A stretch of 64,000 nucleotides of DNA. It comes from Anaerolineae bacterium (lineage in GTDB: Bacteria > Chloroflexota > Anaerolineae > Anaerolineales > Anaerolineaceae). Below, piece by piece: positions 33,833 through 42,800 of the stretch. The DNA lies in contig JABUFD010000006.1 of NCBI GenBank assembly GCA_013314735.1, positions 1-64,000 of the forward strand, written 5' to 3'. Under the pieces are notes generated by a model. It saw only the letters and a program-made list of their open reading frames with translations, was not told where the DNA came from and did no database searches. The position numbers and the translations under genes were made by a program. Each line of letters opens with the position of its first letter. Position 1 is the stretch's first letter.

Positions 33833-36800
33833 TTAAGGGGCTGGTGTGCTGATCTCGATCAGCGAGTAGGCGGTCCAGCGGCCGAAGTTGCGGCCGTTCT
33901 TGGCGCGCACATGCCACTGGTACTCGCCGATCGCCAGCTCGGGGTCGACCGCCCAGGTGCAGGTGCCGCCGCTGCAGAACAGCGCATCGGACACCAGGGT
34001 GTTTTGCACCAGGTTGCCGGACAAATCGCGGATCTGCAGCAGGTACATGGTGGCGCCGGTGATATCGCCCCATTGCAGTGTGGGTGAGAGATCAAACGTC
34101 ACGCTGCCGGAAGGCGGGGAAATGATCCATGTGCGTTCCAGCTGGGTGTAGGTCAGGGTGCGCAGGGCAGACCAATCACTCTGCACCCCGCCCAGGCGGG
34201 AACGTACCTGCCAATCATAACTGCCGAAGTTGCTTTCGAGGTCAAACGGCAGGCGGTAGGAACACAGCGTGTCATCGCAGCTGCCGCCGGTGATCACCGA
34301 AAACAGCAGGCTGTCATCCAGGCCGTACACTGCCAGCTCGTAGCTGCCGGCATCCTGCACCTTGTACCATTTGAAGGTCGGGCGTCCGCCGTAGATGATC
34401 CCATCCACACCGGGGCTGCGCAGGGCGGGGGTGCCCAGCACGGTGAAGCGCCGCTCCGTGCTCCACTCGCTGATATTGCCGTCCAGGCTGCCGCGCACAC
34501 GCCACAACATGCCGCGGTAGGGCAGGCCGCTCAGCGTCAGCGAACACCCATCCACCCCGCACGATGCGGCCGGGAGGCGTTCTTCAACCAGGATGGAATA
34601 ATCGAGGCCGCGCACCTGCAGCAGGTAATTGTCCGCCGGTTCGCCGGGCTGCCAGGTGAAGGTGACTTCGTCAAGGGTTGTGACAAAATTATTGGCGGGC
34701 ACGGTTGAGGCCGGGGCAGGCACCTGAATATAGGTGAAACCGCGCCACCCCGACCACGGGCTGACGGTGCCGCCGCGCACCGCGCGCATCTGCCACTGGT
34801 AAGCGCCGTATTGCTGCGGCAGGCTTTCCGCCAGCTGGTGGGCGCAGTCTGGCGCGCACGCCAGGCCATTGAGCAGGATCAGGCTGAGATCGGGGGCCTG
34901 CAATTGCAGGTCGTAGCTTTCAGCGTTGGGCAGGCTCTCCCAGGTGAAGGCCGGGCGGTCGATATAAAACGCATCCGCCGCGGCAGGGGTCAGCAGTACG
35001 GGGCCTTCTGCCCACTGGGTGAAGCCCCACCACGGGCTCCAGTACCCCCAGTTGGCGCCGTTGAAGCCGCGCACATGCCAGGTGTATTCGCCGGTGGCCA
35101 GGGCATCGGGAATCTGGAAGGTGCAGGTGCCGTCTGTGCAGGCATCATAGGGGGAATACCCCTGAAACACCAGGACGTTCAGGCTGTCGCGCACCTGCAG
35201 CAGGTAGCGCAGGGCGCCGTCACTCTCGCTCCACTGGAAGGTGGGACGGGGATTGCCGGCGGCGCCGCTCTCGGCCGGGGCCAACATCAGCGGGGCGGCA
35301 ATGCGGGTGTAGGTGAAGGTTTGCCATGGGCTGAATGCGCTGCCCTGCACGGCATCCTCACCCTTGATGTGCCACTGGTAAGCGCCGTAATTGGCAGCCA
35401 GGTCGGTGGGCAGGGTGTACTGGCACAACGCGCCGCCACAGACCTCCGTGCCGTCGAAAACGGTATCTACAATCAGGCTGCCGCCGGGATCTTTCACCTG
35501 GAGGTGAAAATCGACCATCCAGCCGGCGGGTTCCCACTGGAAGGTGGGGGTGCCGTCATACAACACCGCATCTACGGCCGGGGCGATCGGCGTGGGCGGG
35601 GTGAGGCCAAAGTTGGCGGTGAGGGCGCGGTCACTGGTGAGGGTGATGGTGTAGGGGTTCTGGTCCGAGAGAATCACGCTGTCTTCCTCCCAGCTGGCCA
35701 GGCTGTACCCGGTATCCCCCACGCCGGTCAGCAGCACCTCGGTGCCGTGGGCAAAGCCGTCCGGGTCGCCTTCCCAGGTGAGGGCGCAGTTGTAGCCGGG
35801 GCTGACGCTCCCCACGGTGGTGGTCACACTGCCGTTATCAGCGTAAATATCCAGCTCGTAACAGCGCACCAGGAAACTGGCTGTCAGCACACGGTCCTGC
35901 GTGACCGTGACAGTGTAGGGGTTCTCCTGGCTGAGGAGGGTATCATCCTCCAGCCAGCCCCAGAAATCGTAGCCGCTGTCAGCGGCGGCGGTGAGTTCCA
36001 CGCTGGTATTGTAGGTATAGCCGTCCGGGTCGCCTACTCCATCGAGGGCACAATTGTAGGCGGTGCCGCGGGTGACCTGTCCATTGGTATCGGTGATCTC
36101 GAGTTCGTAGCAGTCCTGCGAGAAATAGGCGCTGACGGCGCGGTCACTTTGCATGGTGATGGTGTAGGGGTTGTCGGTCGATAGCACCGCATCATCTTCC
36201 GACCAATCTCCGAAGCTGTAGCCGGCATCGGGTGTGCCCTGCAGCATTACCTGGGTGCCGTACAGGTAGCCGTCATTGTCCCCACCGCTGGTTGCGCAGT
36301 TGAAGCCAGGTTCGAACCCCGCCACAGATTGCGCCACCGTGCCGTGGTCGGTGTAGATGGTGAGGGTGTAACAATCCTGGCTGATATTGGCTGTGAGGGC
36401 ACGGTCGGCGGTGATGGATATGGTGTAGGGATTCTCGGTGGAAAGGGAGGTGCTGTTTTCCTCCCAATCCTCGAAGCTGTACCCGGCATCGGGGAGGGCG
36501 GTCAGTTCAATACTGGTGTTGTAGGCATAGCCGTCATTTTCACCGCCGCTGGTGGAGCAATTATAGGCGGGATCACGCTCCACGCTTCCATTGGCCACAA
36601 AGATACTGAGGGTAAAGCAATCCTGCGAGAAGTTGGCAGTAAGGGCGCGGTCTGCATCCATCGTGATGGTATAGGGATTGGCCGCGGAGAGCGAAGCGCT
36701 GTCCTCTTCCCAGTCGACGAAACTGTAACCCGCGTCCGGCACGGCGGTCAGTTCCACCTCGGTGCCGTCGTAGTAGCCGTTGTTTTCGACCCCGCTGGCG

Positions 36801-38014
36801 ATGCAGTTGTAAGCCGGGTCGCGTTCCACACTGCCGTTGTCGGCATACAGGGTGAGGGTGTGGCAGGCATCCTCCGTAAAATTGGCAGTGATGTAACGGT
36901 TGGCGTCCATCGTGACCGTGTAGGGATTGGCGGCGGAGAGCGAGGCACTGTCCTCCTCCCAGTCCGCAAAGGTGTAGTGGGCATCCGCTGTTGCGGTCAG
37001 CTCCACCTCGGTGCCGTCGTAGTAGCCGTTGTTTGTTTCCCCACTGGTGGCACAGTTGTAGGCCGGGTCGCGCTCCACGCTGCCGTTGTCGGCATACAGG
37101 GTGAGGGTGTAGCAGGAATCCTCCGCGAAATTGGCAGTGATGTAACGGTTGGCGTCCATCGTGACCGTGTAGGGGTTGGCGGCGGAGAGTGAAGCACTGT
37201 CCTCCTCCCAGTCGACAAAACCGTAGTTGGTGTCCGGCACGGCGGTCAGCTCCACCTCGGTGCCGTTGTAGTAGCCGTTATTTGTTTCACCGCTGGTGGC
37301 ACAGTTGTAGGCCGGGTCACGGTCAACGCTGCCGTTGTCGGCATACAGGGTGAGGGTGTGGCAGGCTTTCTCCGTGAAATTGGCAGTGATGGCCCGGTCG
37401 GCGTCCATCGTGATCGTGTAGGGATTATCCGTGGATAGCGAACTGTCATCCTCCTCCCAATCGACAAAATCGTAATTGGCGTCCGGTACGGCGGTCAGTT
37501 CCACCTCGGTGCCGTCGTAGTAGCCGTTGAGTTCGATTCCGCTGGCGATGCAGTTGTAGGCCGGGTCGCGCTCCACGCTGCCGTTGACTGCGGTGAGATC
37601 CAGCGTGCGGCAGGCAAGGGGTGCAAACACCGCGGTCAGGGCGTAATCGCGGTCAGCCACGGTGAATGACAGGGATGATTGAAATGGGTTGGCCCATAGA
37701 ATCGGCAATCCCCCCTCCTGCCAGGAACCAAAGCCGTAGCCTCCAGCCGGTGTTGCTGTGAGGGTCAGGTATGTGCCTTCCAGGTAGCCGTCAAAGGCCG
37801 GGCCGTAAACCATGCAGTTGGGGGGTTGGTTGACCTGGATGATACCGCTCAGCGCGGGATCAACAAAGGTTTCCACCAGCCAGCAATCACCGGGTCCCAG
37901 CGGCGGCACGGGCGGTTCGCCGGCTGGAATGCGGCTGGCAGCGGCAGTGCCATATACCAGGCCAATGGACAGGAATACCAGTAAAAATGCAGCAGGGATC
38001 CATTTCTTCAACAT
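33833..38014 (-). CDS. Giant secreted protein: nine InlB-type B-repeats and six Fn3-like modules
   Basis: 1393 residues, opening with a signal peptide (MLKKWIPAAFLLVFLSIGLV, cleavage near TAAAS). From about 44 to 800 there are nine B-repeats of 82-93 residues. Each has Y-DGTEVELTAVPDA-Y-F-DWEED, NPYTITMDADRA-TANF and paired cysteines. The first is divergent, and repeats 2-5 are nearly identical. From about 800 to the end come six ~97-residue Fn3-like modules with P-F-W, LLQVRD, a C-x(3-6)-C pair and Y-WHVR. There is no sortase signal or C-terminal TM. AGGAGG sits eight bases before the ATG. It heads a four-gene family and probably mediates surface binding. Confidence 0.8.
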   Translation of the reverse strand: MLKKWIPAAFLLVFLSIGLVYGTAAASRIPAGEPPVPPLGPGDCWLVETFVDPALSGIIQVNQPPNCMVYGPAFDGYLEGTYLTLTATPAGGYGFGSWQEGGLPILWANPFQSSLSFTVADRDYALTAVFAPLACRTLDLTAVNGSVERDPAYNCIASGIELNGYYDGTEVELTAVPDANYDFVDWEEDDSSLSTDNPYTITMDADRAITANFTEKACHTLTLYADNGSVDRDPAYNCATSGETNNGYYNGTEVELTAVPDTNYGFVDWEEDSASLSAANPYTVTMDANRYITANFAEDSCYTLTLYADNGSVERDPAYNCATSGETNNGYYDGTEVELTATADAHYTFADWEEDSASLSAANPYTVTMDANRYITANFTEDACHTLTLYADNGSVERDPAYNCIASGVENNGYYDGTEVELTAVPDAGYSFVDWEEDSASLSAANPYTITMDADRALTANFSQDCFTLSIFVANGSVERDPAYNCSTSGGENDGYAYNTSIELTALPDAGYSFEDWEENSTSLSTENPYTISITADRALTANISQDCYTLTIYTDHGTVAQSVAGFEPGFNCATSGGDNDGYLYGTQVMLQGTPDAGYSFGDWSEDDAVLSTDNPYTITMQSDRAVSAYFSQDCYELEITDTNGQVTRGTAYNCALDGVGDPDGYTYNTSVELTAAADSGYDFWGWLEDDTLLSQENPYTVTVTQDRVLTASFLVRCYELDIYADNGSVTTTVGSVSPGYNCALTWEGDPDGFAHGTEVLLTGVGDTGYSLASWEEDSVILSDQNPYTITLTSDRALTANFGLTPPTPIAPAVDAVLYDGTPTFQWEPAGWMVDFHLQVKDPGGSLIVDTVFDGTEVCGGALCQYTLPTDLAANYGAYQWHIKGEDAVQGSAFSPWQTFTYTRIAAPLMLAPAESGAAGNPRPTFQWSESDGALRYLLQVRDSLNVLVFQGYSPYDACTDGTCTFQIPDALATGEYTWHVRGFNGANWGYWSPWWGFTQWAEGPVLLTPAAADAFYIDRPAFTWESLPNAESYDLQLQAPDLSLILLNGLACAPDCAHQLAESLPQQYGAYQWQMRAVRGGTVSPWSGWRGFTYIQVPAPASTVPANNFVTTLDEVTFTWQPGEPADNYLLQVRGLDYSILVEERLPAASCGVDGCSLTLSGLPYRGMLWRVRGSLDGNISEWSTERRFTVLGTPALRSPGVDGIIYGGRPTFKWYKVQDAGSYELAVYGLDDSLLFSVITGGSCDDTLCSYRLPFDLESNFGSYDWQVRSRLGGVQSDWSALRTLTYTQLERTWIISPPSGSVTFDLSPTLQWGDITGATMYLLQIRDLSGNLVQNTLVSDALFCSGGTCTWAVDPELAIGEYQWHVRAKNGRNFGRWTAYSLIEISTPAP

Positions 38015-38219
38015 CGATCGTTCCTCCTGAGACCCATTATGGTGCCATCTATCGTATATCATTGGTATCCCCGGCAGCACGAGAAGTGCTGATCATCCTG
38101 CCAACAGGTCTGTCTGCCCGGGATTCTATGTTCGATTGTAGCACAATGTGCGGTGTGGAGGAATAAAGTGGAAGGGCGGTTCGGTGTGTCTCCTGCGGGT
38201 GTTTTACAACGGGAAGGCC

Positions 38220-39221
38220 TTACTTGTCGGTGGTGAAGCTCCACCATGCGGACCAGTAGCCAAAGTTGCGCCCATTCTTGCCGCGCACATGCCAGCTGTA
38301 GGTGCCGGTGTCCGGCAGGGCTTCCGTGGTCTGGGTTTCGCAGGTCAGGCTGGTGCAGGCGGCTGCCGCGCTGACCACTTCTTCGATCACCACCGTACCG
38401 CTGGTGTTGCGGATTTGCAGCTGGTATTCCTCTGCCCCATCCACCACGCTCCAACCGAACATCGGCCGGTCGGTGAAAAGGCCGCCCTGACCGTTGGCGG
38501 GCGTGTTTTGCAGTACAGCTGCAATGCGGGTGTAAATAAAATTGCGCCAGGTTGTCCAGGTGGAATAGAAACCGCCGTTTTTGGCCTGCACCTGCCAGCT
38601 ATACAGGCCGTAATCTGTGCCGAGGTCAAACGGCAGCGGGAATTCACACAACCCGCCGGGGGTTTTGCACACCGCGCACGGCAGCAGTTCATCCACCAGC
38701 AGGATGCCCAGCGCGTCTTTTACGCGCACCCGGTATTCGATGGCGTAATCGACCGGGGACCATTGCAGGATGGGGGTGCTCTGAAAGACTGCCGCGTTGG
38801 CACCGGGCGATTGCAGCGATGGTGTTTGCAGGCTGACCGTGCCGATGGTCAGGTTCCACCACACGGACCAGGCGCCTTTTTCGCTGTCGGTGCGGCTGAG
38901 GACATGCCATTTGTAGTCATCGTGGCTGAGCGTGACCGGTGATGGAATGGTGCATTCCACCGCGTTGCAGCGTGCTGCGGCACTGTAGGTGTTTTTCACG
39001 ATGACGGCATTGGTGTAGCGGTCCTTGATCTCGAAGGTATACTTGGTGGCGCCCGTTACCGGCTGCCACTGAAAGGTCGGGGTGGTATCCGCCGTGATCA
39101 GGTTGCGCTGGGGAACCAGCAACAGGGGAGCATCCAGCGCAGCCGGTGCGTCAAATCCGGTCAACAGCAACGCAACAACCAGCGCCGCAAGCAACAGCCA
39201 GGGGTACAATTTGTATCTCAT
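38220..39221 (-). CDS. Secreted protein with three Fn3-like modules
   Basis: 333 residues. A signal peptide or anchor (LYPWLLLAALVVALLLTGF) is followed by three Fn3-like modules. The first carries TPTFQWQPVTGATKYTFEIKD, ARCNAVECTIPSP and YKWHVL. The second carries LLPCAVCKTPGGLCEF, with extra cysteines. The third ends in WHVRGKNGRNFGYWSAWWSF. The N-terminal module matches those of the next two genes, and the last resembles the final modules of the 1393- and 568-residue proteins. GGAGGG precedes ATG 39221. No catalytic motif is seen. Confidence 0.75.
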   Translation of the reverse strand: MRYKLYPWLLLAALVVALLLTGFDAPAALDAPLLLVPQRNLITADTTPTFQWQPVTGATKYTFEIKDRYTNAVIVKNTYSAAARCNAVECTIPSPVTLSHDDYKWHVLSRTDSEKGAWSVWWNLTIGTVSLQTPSLQSPGANAAVFQSTPILQWSPVDYAIEYRVRVKDALGILLVDELLPCAVCKTPGGLCEFPLPFDLGTDYGLYSWQVQAKNGGFYSTWTTWRNFIYTRIAAVLQNTPANGQGGLFTDRPMFGWSVVDGAEEYQLQIRNTSGTVVIEEVVSAAAACTSLTCETQTTEALPDTGTYSWHVRGKNGRNFGYWSAWWSFTTDK

Positions 39222-39403
39222 ACAGTCCCTCCCAGGGTGAACAGGTGAAATCCAGCATACAAGGGAATGGGGGTGCGGTGAGTCCGGCTGCCATGCGGGC
39301 TGAATTGCGCGCGGGAGCAATGGCTGGATATTTCTATTATAGTACCACCGGCGGAATTTGAGTGCATCAAACACGCAGCCTGCCGTTGTGAATATTCATC
39401 AAA

Positions 39404-39431
39404 ACAGGGTCAACCGAACGGCTGACCCTGT
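39404..39431 (-). terminator. Terminator after the 568-residue secreted protein
   Basis: ACAGGGTCA (39404-39412) pairs with TGACCCTGT (39423-39431). On the minus strand TTTTG follows. Confidence 0.6.
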
Positions 39432-39454
39432 AGTTGTTGTTGTATGCCCCGGGT

Positions 39455-41161
39455 TTATTCGCCCGGCAGGAAGAGTTCCATGCTGGCCGGGAGGGCGGCT
39501 TCCTTGCCCGTGACGGCGGTGAGTGTGTTCACCTGCCCGGCGGCGGGCATGAATTGCGGCAGGGCTGCCGAAGCGCTGCTATAATCGGCATCATATACCT
39601 GCACCCAATCCACCTCAACGATGTGGCTGGTATCTTCATACGAGATCACATCCACCGCGAACAGGCCGCTGCTGTAGGCCGGATCAAGGTTTGTGACGGT
39701 TCCGACCGCTACACTGCTCGTGGCACCCTGCGCAGTGAAGCGCATGCTCATCGTGCTGCCGTTGACATTGATTGAGTAGATGTTATAAGCAGAAATATTC
39801 CCGGCAATGGTAACCTCATCCTCCCCCGGAATGGTCTGCCACCCCAGGGTGGGACTATATTTCCAGAAGCGGAAGGTGATGGTATTCTGCGCGAAGGAAA
39901 CCACATCCACGGTATACGCCTGTACCAGGTTGCCGCTGCCGTCAAATTGGGCACGGTAATACAGGCTGAAGCCGGTGCCGGGCTGGGCGCCGCTGGTGCG
40001 CATGAACGTGTTCATCATGCCATCGGTAAATACCAGGTTCAGGTAAGTGGTGGCGCAGGAATAATCACAGGTGCCGTGGGTGCCGGTGTAAATGCCATTG
40101 ATCACGGACCAGGTATTGTCCGGGTCGATCCAATCGGAGGTTTCGCTGCCAAAGCCGTAGAAGTAATCGGCGGGTTCGATGATCAGGTCGCGGTAGGCTG
40201 TCCAGCGCCCGAAGTTGCGCCCGTTTTTGGCGCGCACATGCCAGATATAACTGTCATCTGCCAGGCCGGGATCGATCTCCCAGCCGCAGGTGCTGCCGTC
40301 GCAAAAATCCGCGTCACTCACCAGATGTTGGATGATGAGCGCGTCGGTGCTGGCGCGGCGTACCTGCACCAGGTACATGGTGGCGCCGGTGATATCACCC
40401 CATTCCACCAGGGGGGAACCGTCCTGGGTGGAATATCCATCCGAGGGGCTGATCAGCCAGGTGCGTGCCAGCTGGGTGTAGGTGAAGGTACGGGTAACAC
40501 TCCAATCGCTGAGAGCGGCGCCATCGAGCGCCTGCACGCGCCACTGGTAATCACCGTAGTTGCTGGCAAGGTCATACGGAATACGGAAGCACCAGTACGG
40601 GGCACAATCAGTGCCGGTGGTGTTCCAGGTATCGAGCACGGTGCCGGAGCCGTTCATCATTTGCACATTGTAACGGGTGGCATTTTCCACCGGGTACCAT
40701 TTAAAGGTGGGCCGTCCGCCGTAGACGATGGCGTTCGCGCCTGGTGAGCGCAGGATGGGGGTATCGAGGCTGAAATCCGCCACGGTGAAGGTGCTGTAGG
40801 TGCTCCATGTTCCCATGATGGCACCGTTATACGCCACCACGTGCCATTTGTAGGCGTCGGGATCGAGGGTGAGGGGGGACGGGATGGTGCAGGTGGAGGC
40901 ATCACAGCGCGCGGCGGCATCGTAGGTGTTCTTGGCAACCACGCTGTTATCAGAAACCTTTTTCAGTTCGAAGGTATAACTGTCAGCGCCGGACGCCACC
41001 TGCCAGGTGAAATCGGGGGTGGTATCGCCGGTGGTTGATCCGTGGGCCGGGCTCAGCAGCACAGGAATGCCGACCACGTCGGCAAAAACCGTACCGGAAA
41101 CGGCCACGGCAGCCAATACGACTGACGCCAAAACGAGAATGAATAATTTTTTGGTGTTCAT
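39455..41161 (-). CDS. Secreted protein: three Fn3-like modules plus a LamG/concanavalin-like C-terminal domain
   Basis: 568 residues with a signal peptide (LFILVLASVVLAAVAVSGTVFA). Three Fn3-like modules run to about residue 350. Module 1 has DFTWQVASGADSYTFELKK and ARCDASTCTIPSP. Module 3 has WGDITGATMYLVQVR and WHVRAKNGRNFGRWTAY, the latter shared almost exactly with the giant protein. The last ~200 residues (FGSETSDWIDPDNTW..., VVSFAQNTITFRFWKYS, VEVDWVQVYD) look like a beta-sandwich laminin-G/glycan-binding fold. AAAGGA precedes the ATG at 41161; the frame extends upstream without support. Confidence 0.75.
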   Translation of the reverse strand: MNTKKLFILVLASVVLAAVAVSGTVFADVVGIPVLLSPAHGSTTGDTTPDFTWQVASGADSYTFELKKVSDNSVVAKNTYDAAARCDASTCTIPSPLTLDPDAYKWHVVAYNGAIMGTWSTYSTFTVADFSLDTPILRSPGANAIVYGGRPTFKWYPVENATRYNVQMMNGSGTVLDTWNTTGTDCAPYWCFRIPYDLASNYGDYQWRVQALDGAALSDWSVTRTFTYTQLARTWLISPSDGYSTQDGSPLVEWGDITGATMYLVQVRRASTDALIIQHLVSDADFCDGSTCGWEIDPGLADDSYIWHVRAKNGRNFGRWTAYRDLIIEPADYFYGFGSETSDWIDPDNTWSVINGIYTGTHGTCDYSCATTYLNLVFTDGMMNTFMRTSGAQPGTGFSLYYRAQFDGSGNLVQAYTVDVVSFAQNTITFRFWKYSPTLGWQTIPGEDEVTIAGNISAYNIYSINVNGSTMSMRFTAQGATSSVAVGTVTNLDPAYSSGLFAVDVISYEDTSHIVEVDWVQVYDADYSSASAALPQFMPAAGQVNTLTAVTGKEAALPASMELFLPGE

Positions 41162-41370
41162 CTGGTTGTCCTTTACCGAGTGTGAATGCTGCCGCAGCAA
41201 GGAGGAAGTCTGTGTTGGTTGGATGGAATAACTGTCAAAGAAGGATGCGCTGATGGGCAAATTCACCATTTTGTCCGGCTCCATCATAACATGAAACCCG
41301 GCGGAAAATTGCCGTGCTGAATATTCTGTTAGTCACCTTGCAAGATTGAAATGCGCCTGTTGCGGGGTGT

Positions 41371-41778
41371 TTACTGGATGGTCAGGGTGCGGTACTCACT
41401 CCACGCGGTTTGCAGTTCGCCAATCCAGGCTACCACATGCCATTTGTACTCACCGGGCGCCAGTTCCTGGGGGGCGGGGATTTTACAGGCACTCTCATCG
41501 CAGCGTGCTTCCGCGTTATAGGTTTTCTTGGCAATCACGCTGTTATCGGCGGTGCTTTTAATTTCAAACGTGTATTTGGTGGCGCCGACCACGGCAGACC
41601 ACTGGAACTGGGGATCTGTTTTGCCGGTGGTTTTGTCGTCTTCCGGCACCAACAGGATCGGCGCTGGCAGGTCCAAACCTTGCGGGGCTGCCTTCTCGGG
41701 TTTTGCACCGCAGGCAGTGAGCAGCATGGCGCTGAGGAGGACCAACAGGGCTACCATCACAATCGTTTTCTTTTTCAT
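41371..41778 (-). CDS. Lipoprotein with a single Fn3-like module
   Basis: 135 residues. Lipobox LTAC (C23) follows a classical signal; then a short linker and one module: DPQFQWSAVVGATKYTFEIKS, ARCDESACKIPAP and YKWHVVAW. It is the minimal member of the family in this region and is nearly identical in pattern to module 1 of the two preceding secreted proteins, so it could be the membrane-anchored partner or the ancestral unit. AAGGAG precedes the ATG; a TATAAT is 35 bases upstream. Confidence 0.82.
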   Translation of the reverse strand: MKKKTIVMVALLVLLSAMLLTACGAKPEKAAPQGLDLPAPILLVPEDDKTTGKTDPQFQWSAVVGATKYTFEIKSTADNSVIAKKTYNAEARCDESACKIPAPQELAPGEYKWHVVAWIGELQTAWSEYRTLTIQ

Positions 41779-41812
41779 CGCATTTTCTCCTTAAACGAAA
41801 ATCGATACTACC

Positions 41813-41818
41813 ATTATA
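41813..41818 (-). promoter_or_regulatory. -10 box for the lipoprotein gene
   Basis: Minus-strand TATAAT, 35 bases upstream of the lipoprotein ATG. Confidence 0.5.
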
Positions 41819-41946
41819 GTGGTTTTCTAAAAAAAAGTGCAGCGGCACTCTCCATGATGCATGTTCCATTCCAACCCCATGCGAAAAAATCGGAGCGGCG
41901 GTGGAAATTTAACAAATTGCCTGCCTGAAAAGGCCGTTGAAGCGTG

Positions 41947-41952
41947 TATAAT
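41947..41952 (+). promoter_or_regulatory. -10 box for the beta-solenoid gene
   Basis: TATAAT, 71 bases upstream of ATG 42024, which has its own AAGGAG. Confidence 0.4.
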
Positions 41953-42023
41953 CAGAAGTACAATGCCAATATATGTTGAATGATTTGAAAACGAAAACGA
42001 AAATGTTCAAAAGGAGCAAACCA

Positions 42024-42590
42024 ATGACCGAAGAAATTCAAATTCCAGCGGAAAATCTCGAAGAGGAAGGCGCGGAAACCCATGAAGAGATCGAATGGGA
42101 AATGGAAGAAGCTGAACTCAACGAAGGCATGGCGCAAAGCGTGATTGCCAAGCATGTTACCATCAATGCCGGGGGCGCGCAGCATATCGAAGCCGAGACC
42201 GTCGATATCCAGCAGGGGGCGGCCGCCCAGGTGGAAGCGGAAACTGTTACCGTTTCCAACGGTGCGATCGGCGTGGTGAAGGCGCAGACCGTCACCCTGA
42301 TGCAGGGCGCGGTGGGCGTGATCGGCGCGGAAATTGTCAGCGCGGATGCGGTGCAAAGCCTGGTGCTGGGCACCGGTGACCTGAAGATGAATGGCGACAT
42401 CCGTGCCGGTATCATGGGCGTGGGCGATGTGGAAGCCGATTCGGTTTCCGCCTTTTTCCTGGCTGCCGGTGATGTGCATGCCGAAGAAGTGAAATCCGTG
42501 TTCACCCCCATCACCGCCGCGGCGGCGGGAGCGGCCGGCGGACTGGTGTTCGCCCTGCTGTCACTCCTGTTCCGCAAACACCGAAAATAA
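42024..42590 (+). CDS. Beta-solenoid-like protein with a C-terminal membrane helix
   Basis: 188 residues. An acidic N-terminus (about 1-35) is followed by a string of short repeats of the form A-x-T-V-x-(I/L)-x-Q/N-G-A (HIEAETVDIQQGAAAQVE, AETVTVSNGAIGVVK, AQTVTLMQGAVGVIG). This periodicity is typical of a right-handed beta-helix, as in bactofilins or hexapeptide proteins. The end has a TM helix (ITAAAAGAAGGLVFALLSLLF) and basic RKHRK, giving a tail-anchored protein with a cytoplasmic solenoid or the reverse. AAGGAG precedes the ATG. No named family is recognised. Confidence 0.65.
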   Translation: MTEEIQIPAENLEEEGAETHEEIEWEMEEAELNEGMAQSVIAKHVTINAGGAQHIEAETVDIQQGAAAQVEAETVTVSNGAIGVVKAQTVTLMQGAVGVIGAEIVSADAVQSLVLGTGDLKMNGDIRAGIMGVGDVEADSVSAFFLAAGDVHAEEVKSVFTPITAAAAGAAGGLVFALLSLLFRKHRK

Positions 42591-42604
42591 GTGAAAATGG
42601 CAGG

Positions 42605-42633
42605 TTGGCGATTCGGAAAAAACCAGCTATACT
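42605..42633 (+). promoter_or_regulatory. Promoter of the candidate small RNA
   Basis: TTGGCG (42605-42610), a 17-base spacer and TATACT (42628-42633), just after the beta-solenoid gene. Confidence 0.55.
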
Positions 42634-42639
42634 GCCAAT

Positions 42640-42750
42640 AGCATTCAAAGCATTTGTGCCTCGCCAAATTGGATGCGAAGAAAACGACGAACGCGAATCC
42701 AATTTGAGACCCATGCGCCCGGTTCACTCGCCGGGCGCATGCTGTTTAAT
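42640..42750 (+). ncRNA. Candidate small RNA with two hairpins
   Basis: Starts at the promoter above. Hairpin 1 pairs CAAATTGGA (42665-42673) with TCCAATTTG (42698-42706) around a purine-rich loop. Hairpin 2 is a perfect 10-bp stem ATGCGCCCGG / CCGGGCGCAT (42713-42740) followed by GCTGTTTAATT, a terminator. No ORF with a ribosome site is inside. It could instead be read-through termination of the upstream gene. Confidence 0.45.
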
Positions 42751-42787
42751 TCCCCGACGCGCATTCGAAATGCATTTCAGAAACTGG

Positions 42788-42793
42788 TACAAT
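42788..42793 (+). promoter_or_regulatory. -10 box seven bases before the L,D-transpeptidase ATG
   Basis: TACAAT ending seven bases upstream of ATG 42801, with no Shine-Dalgarno, so the message is probably leaderless. Confidence 0.5.
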
Positions 42794-42800
42794 GGTGCCT

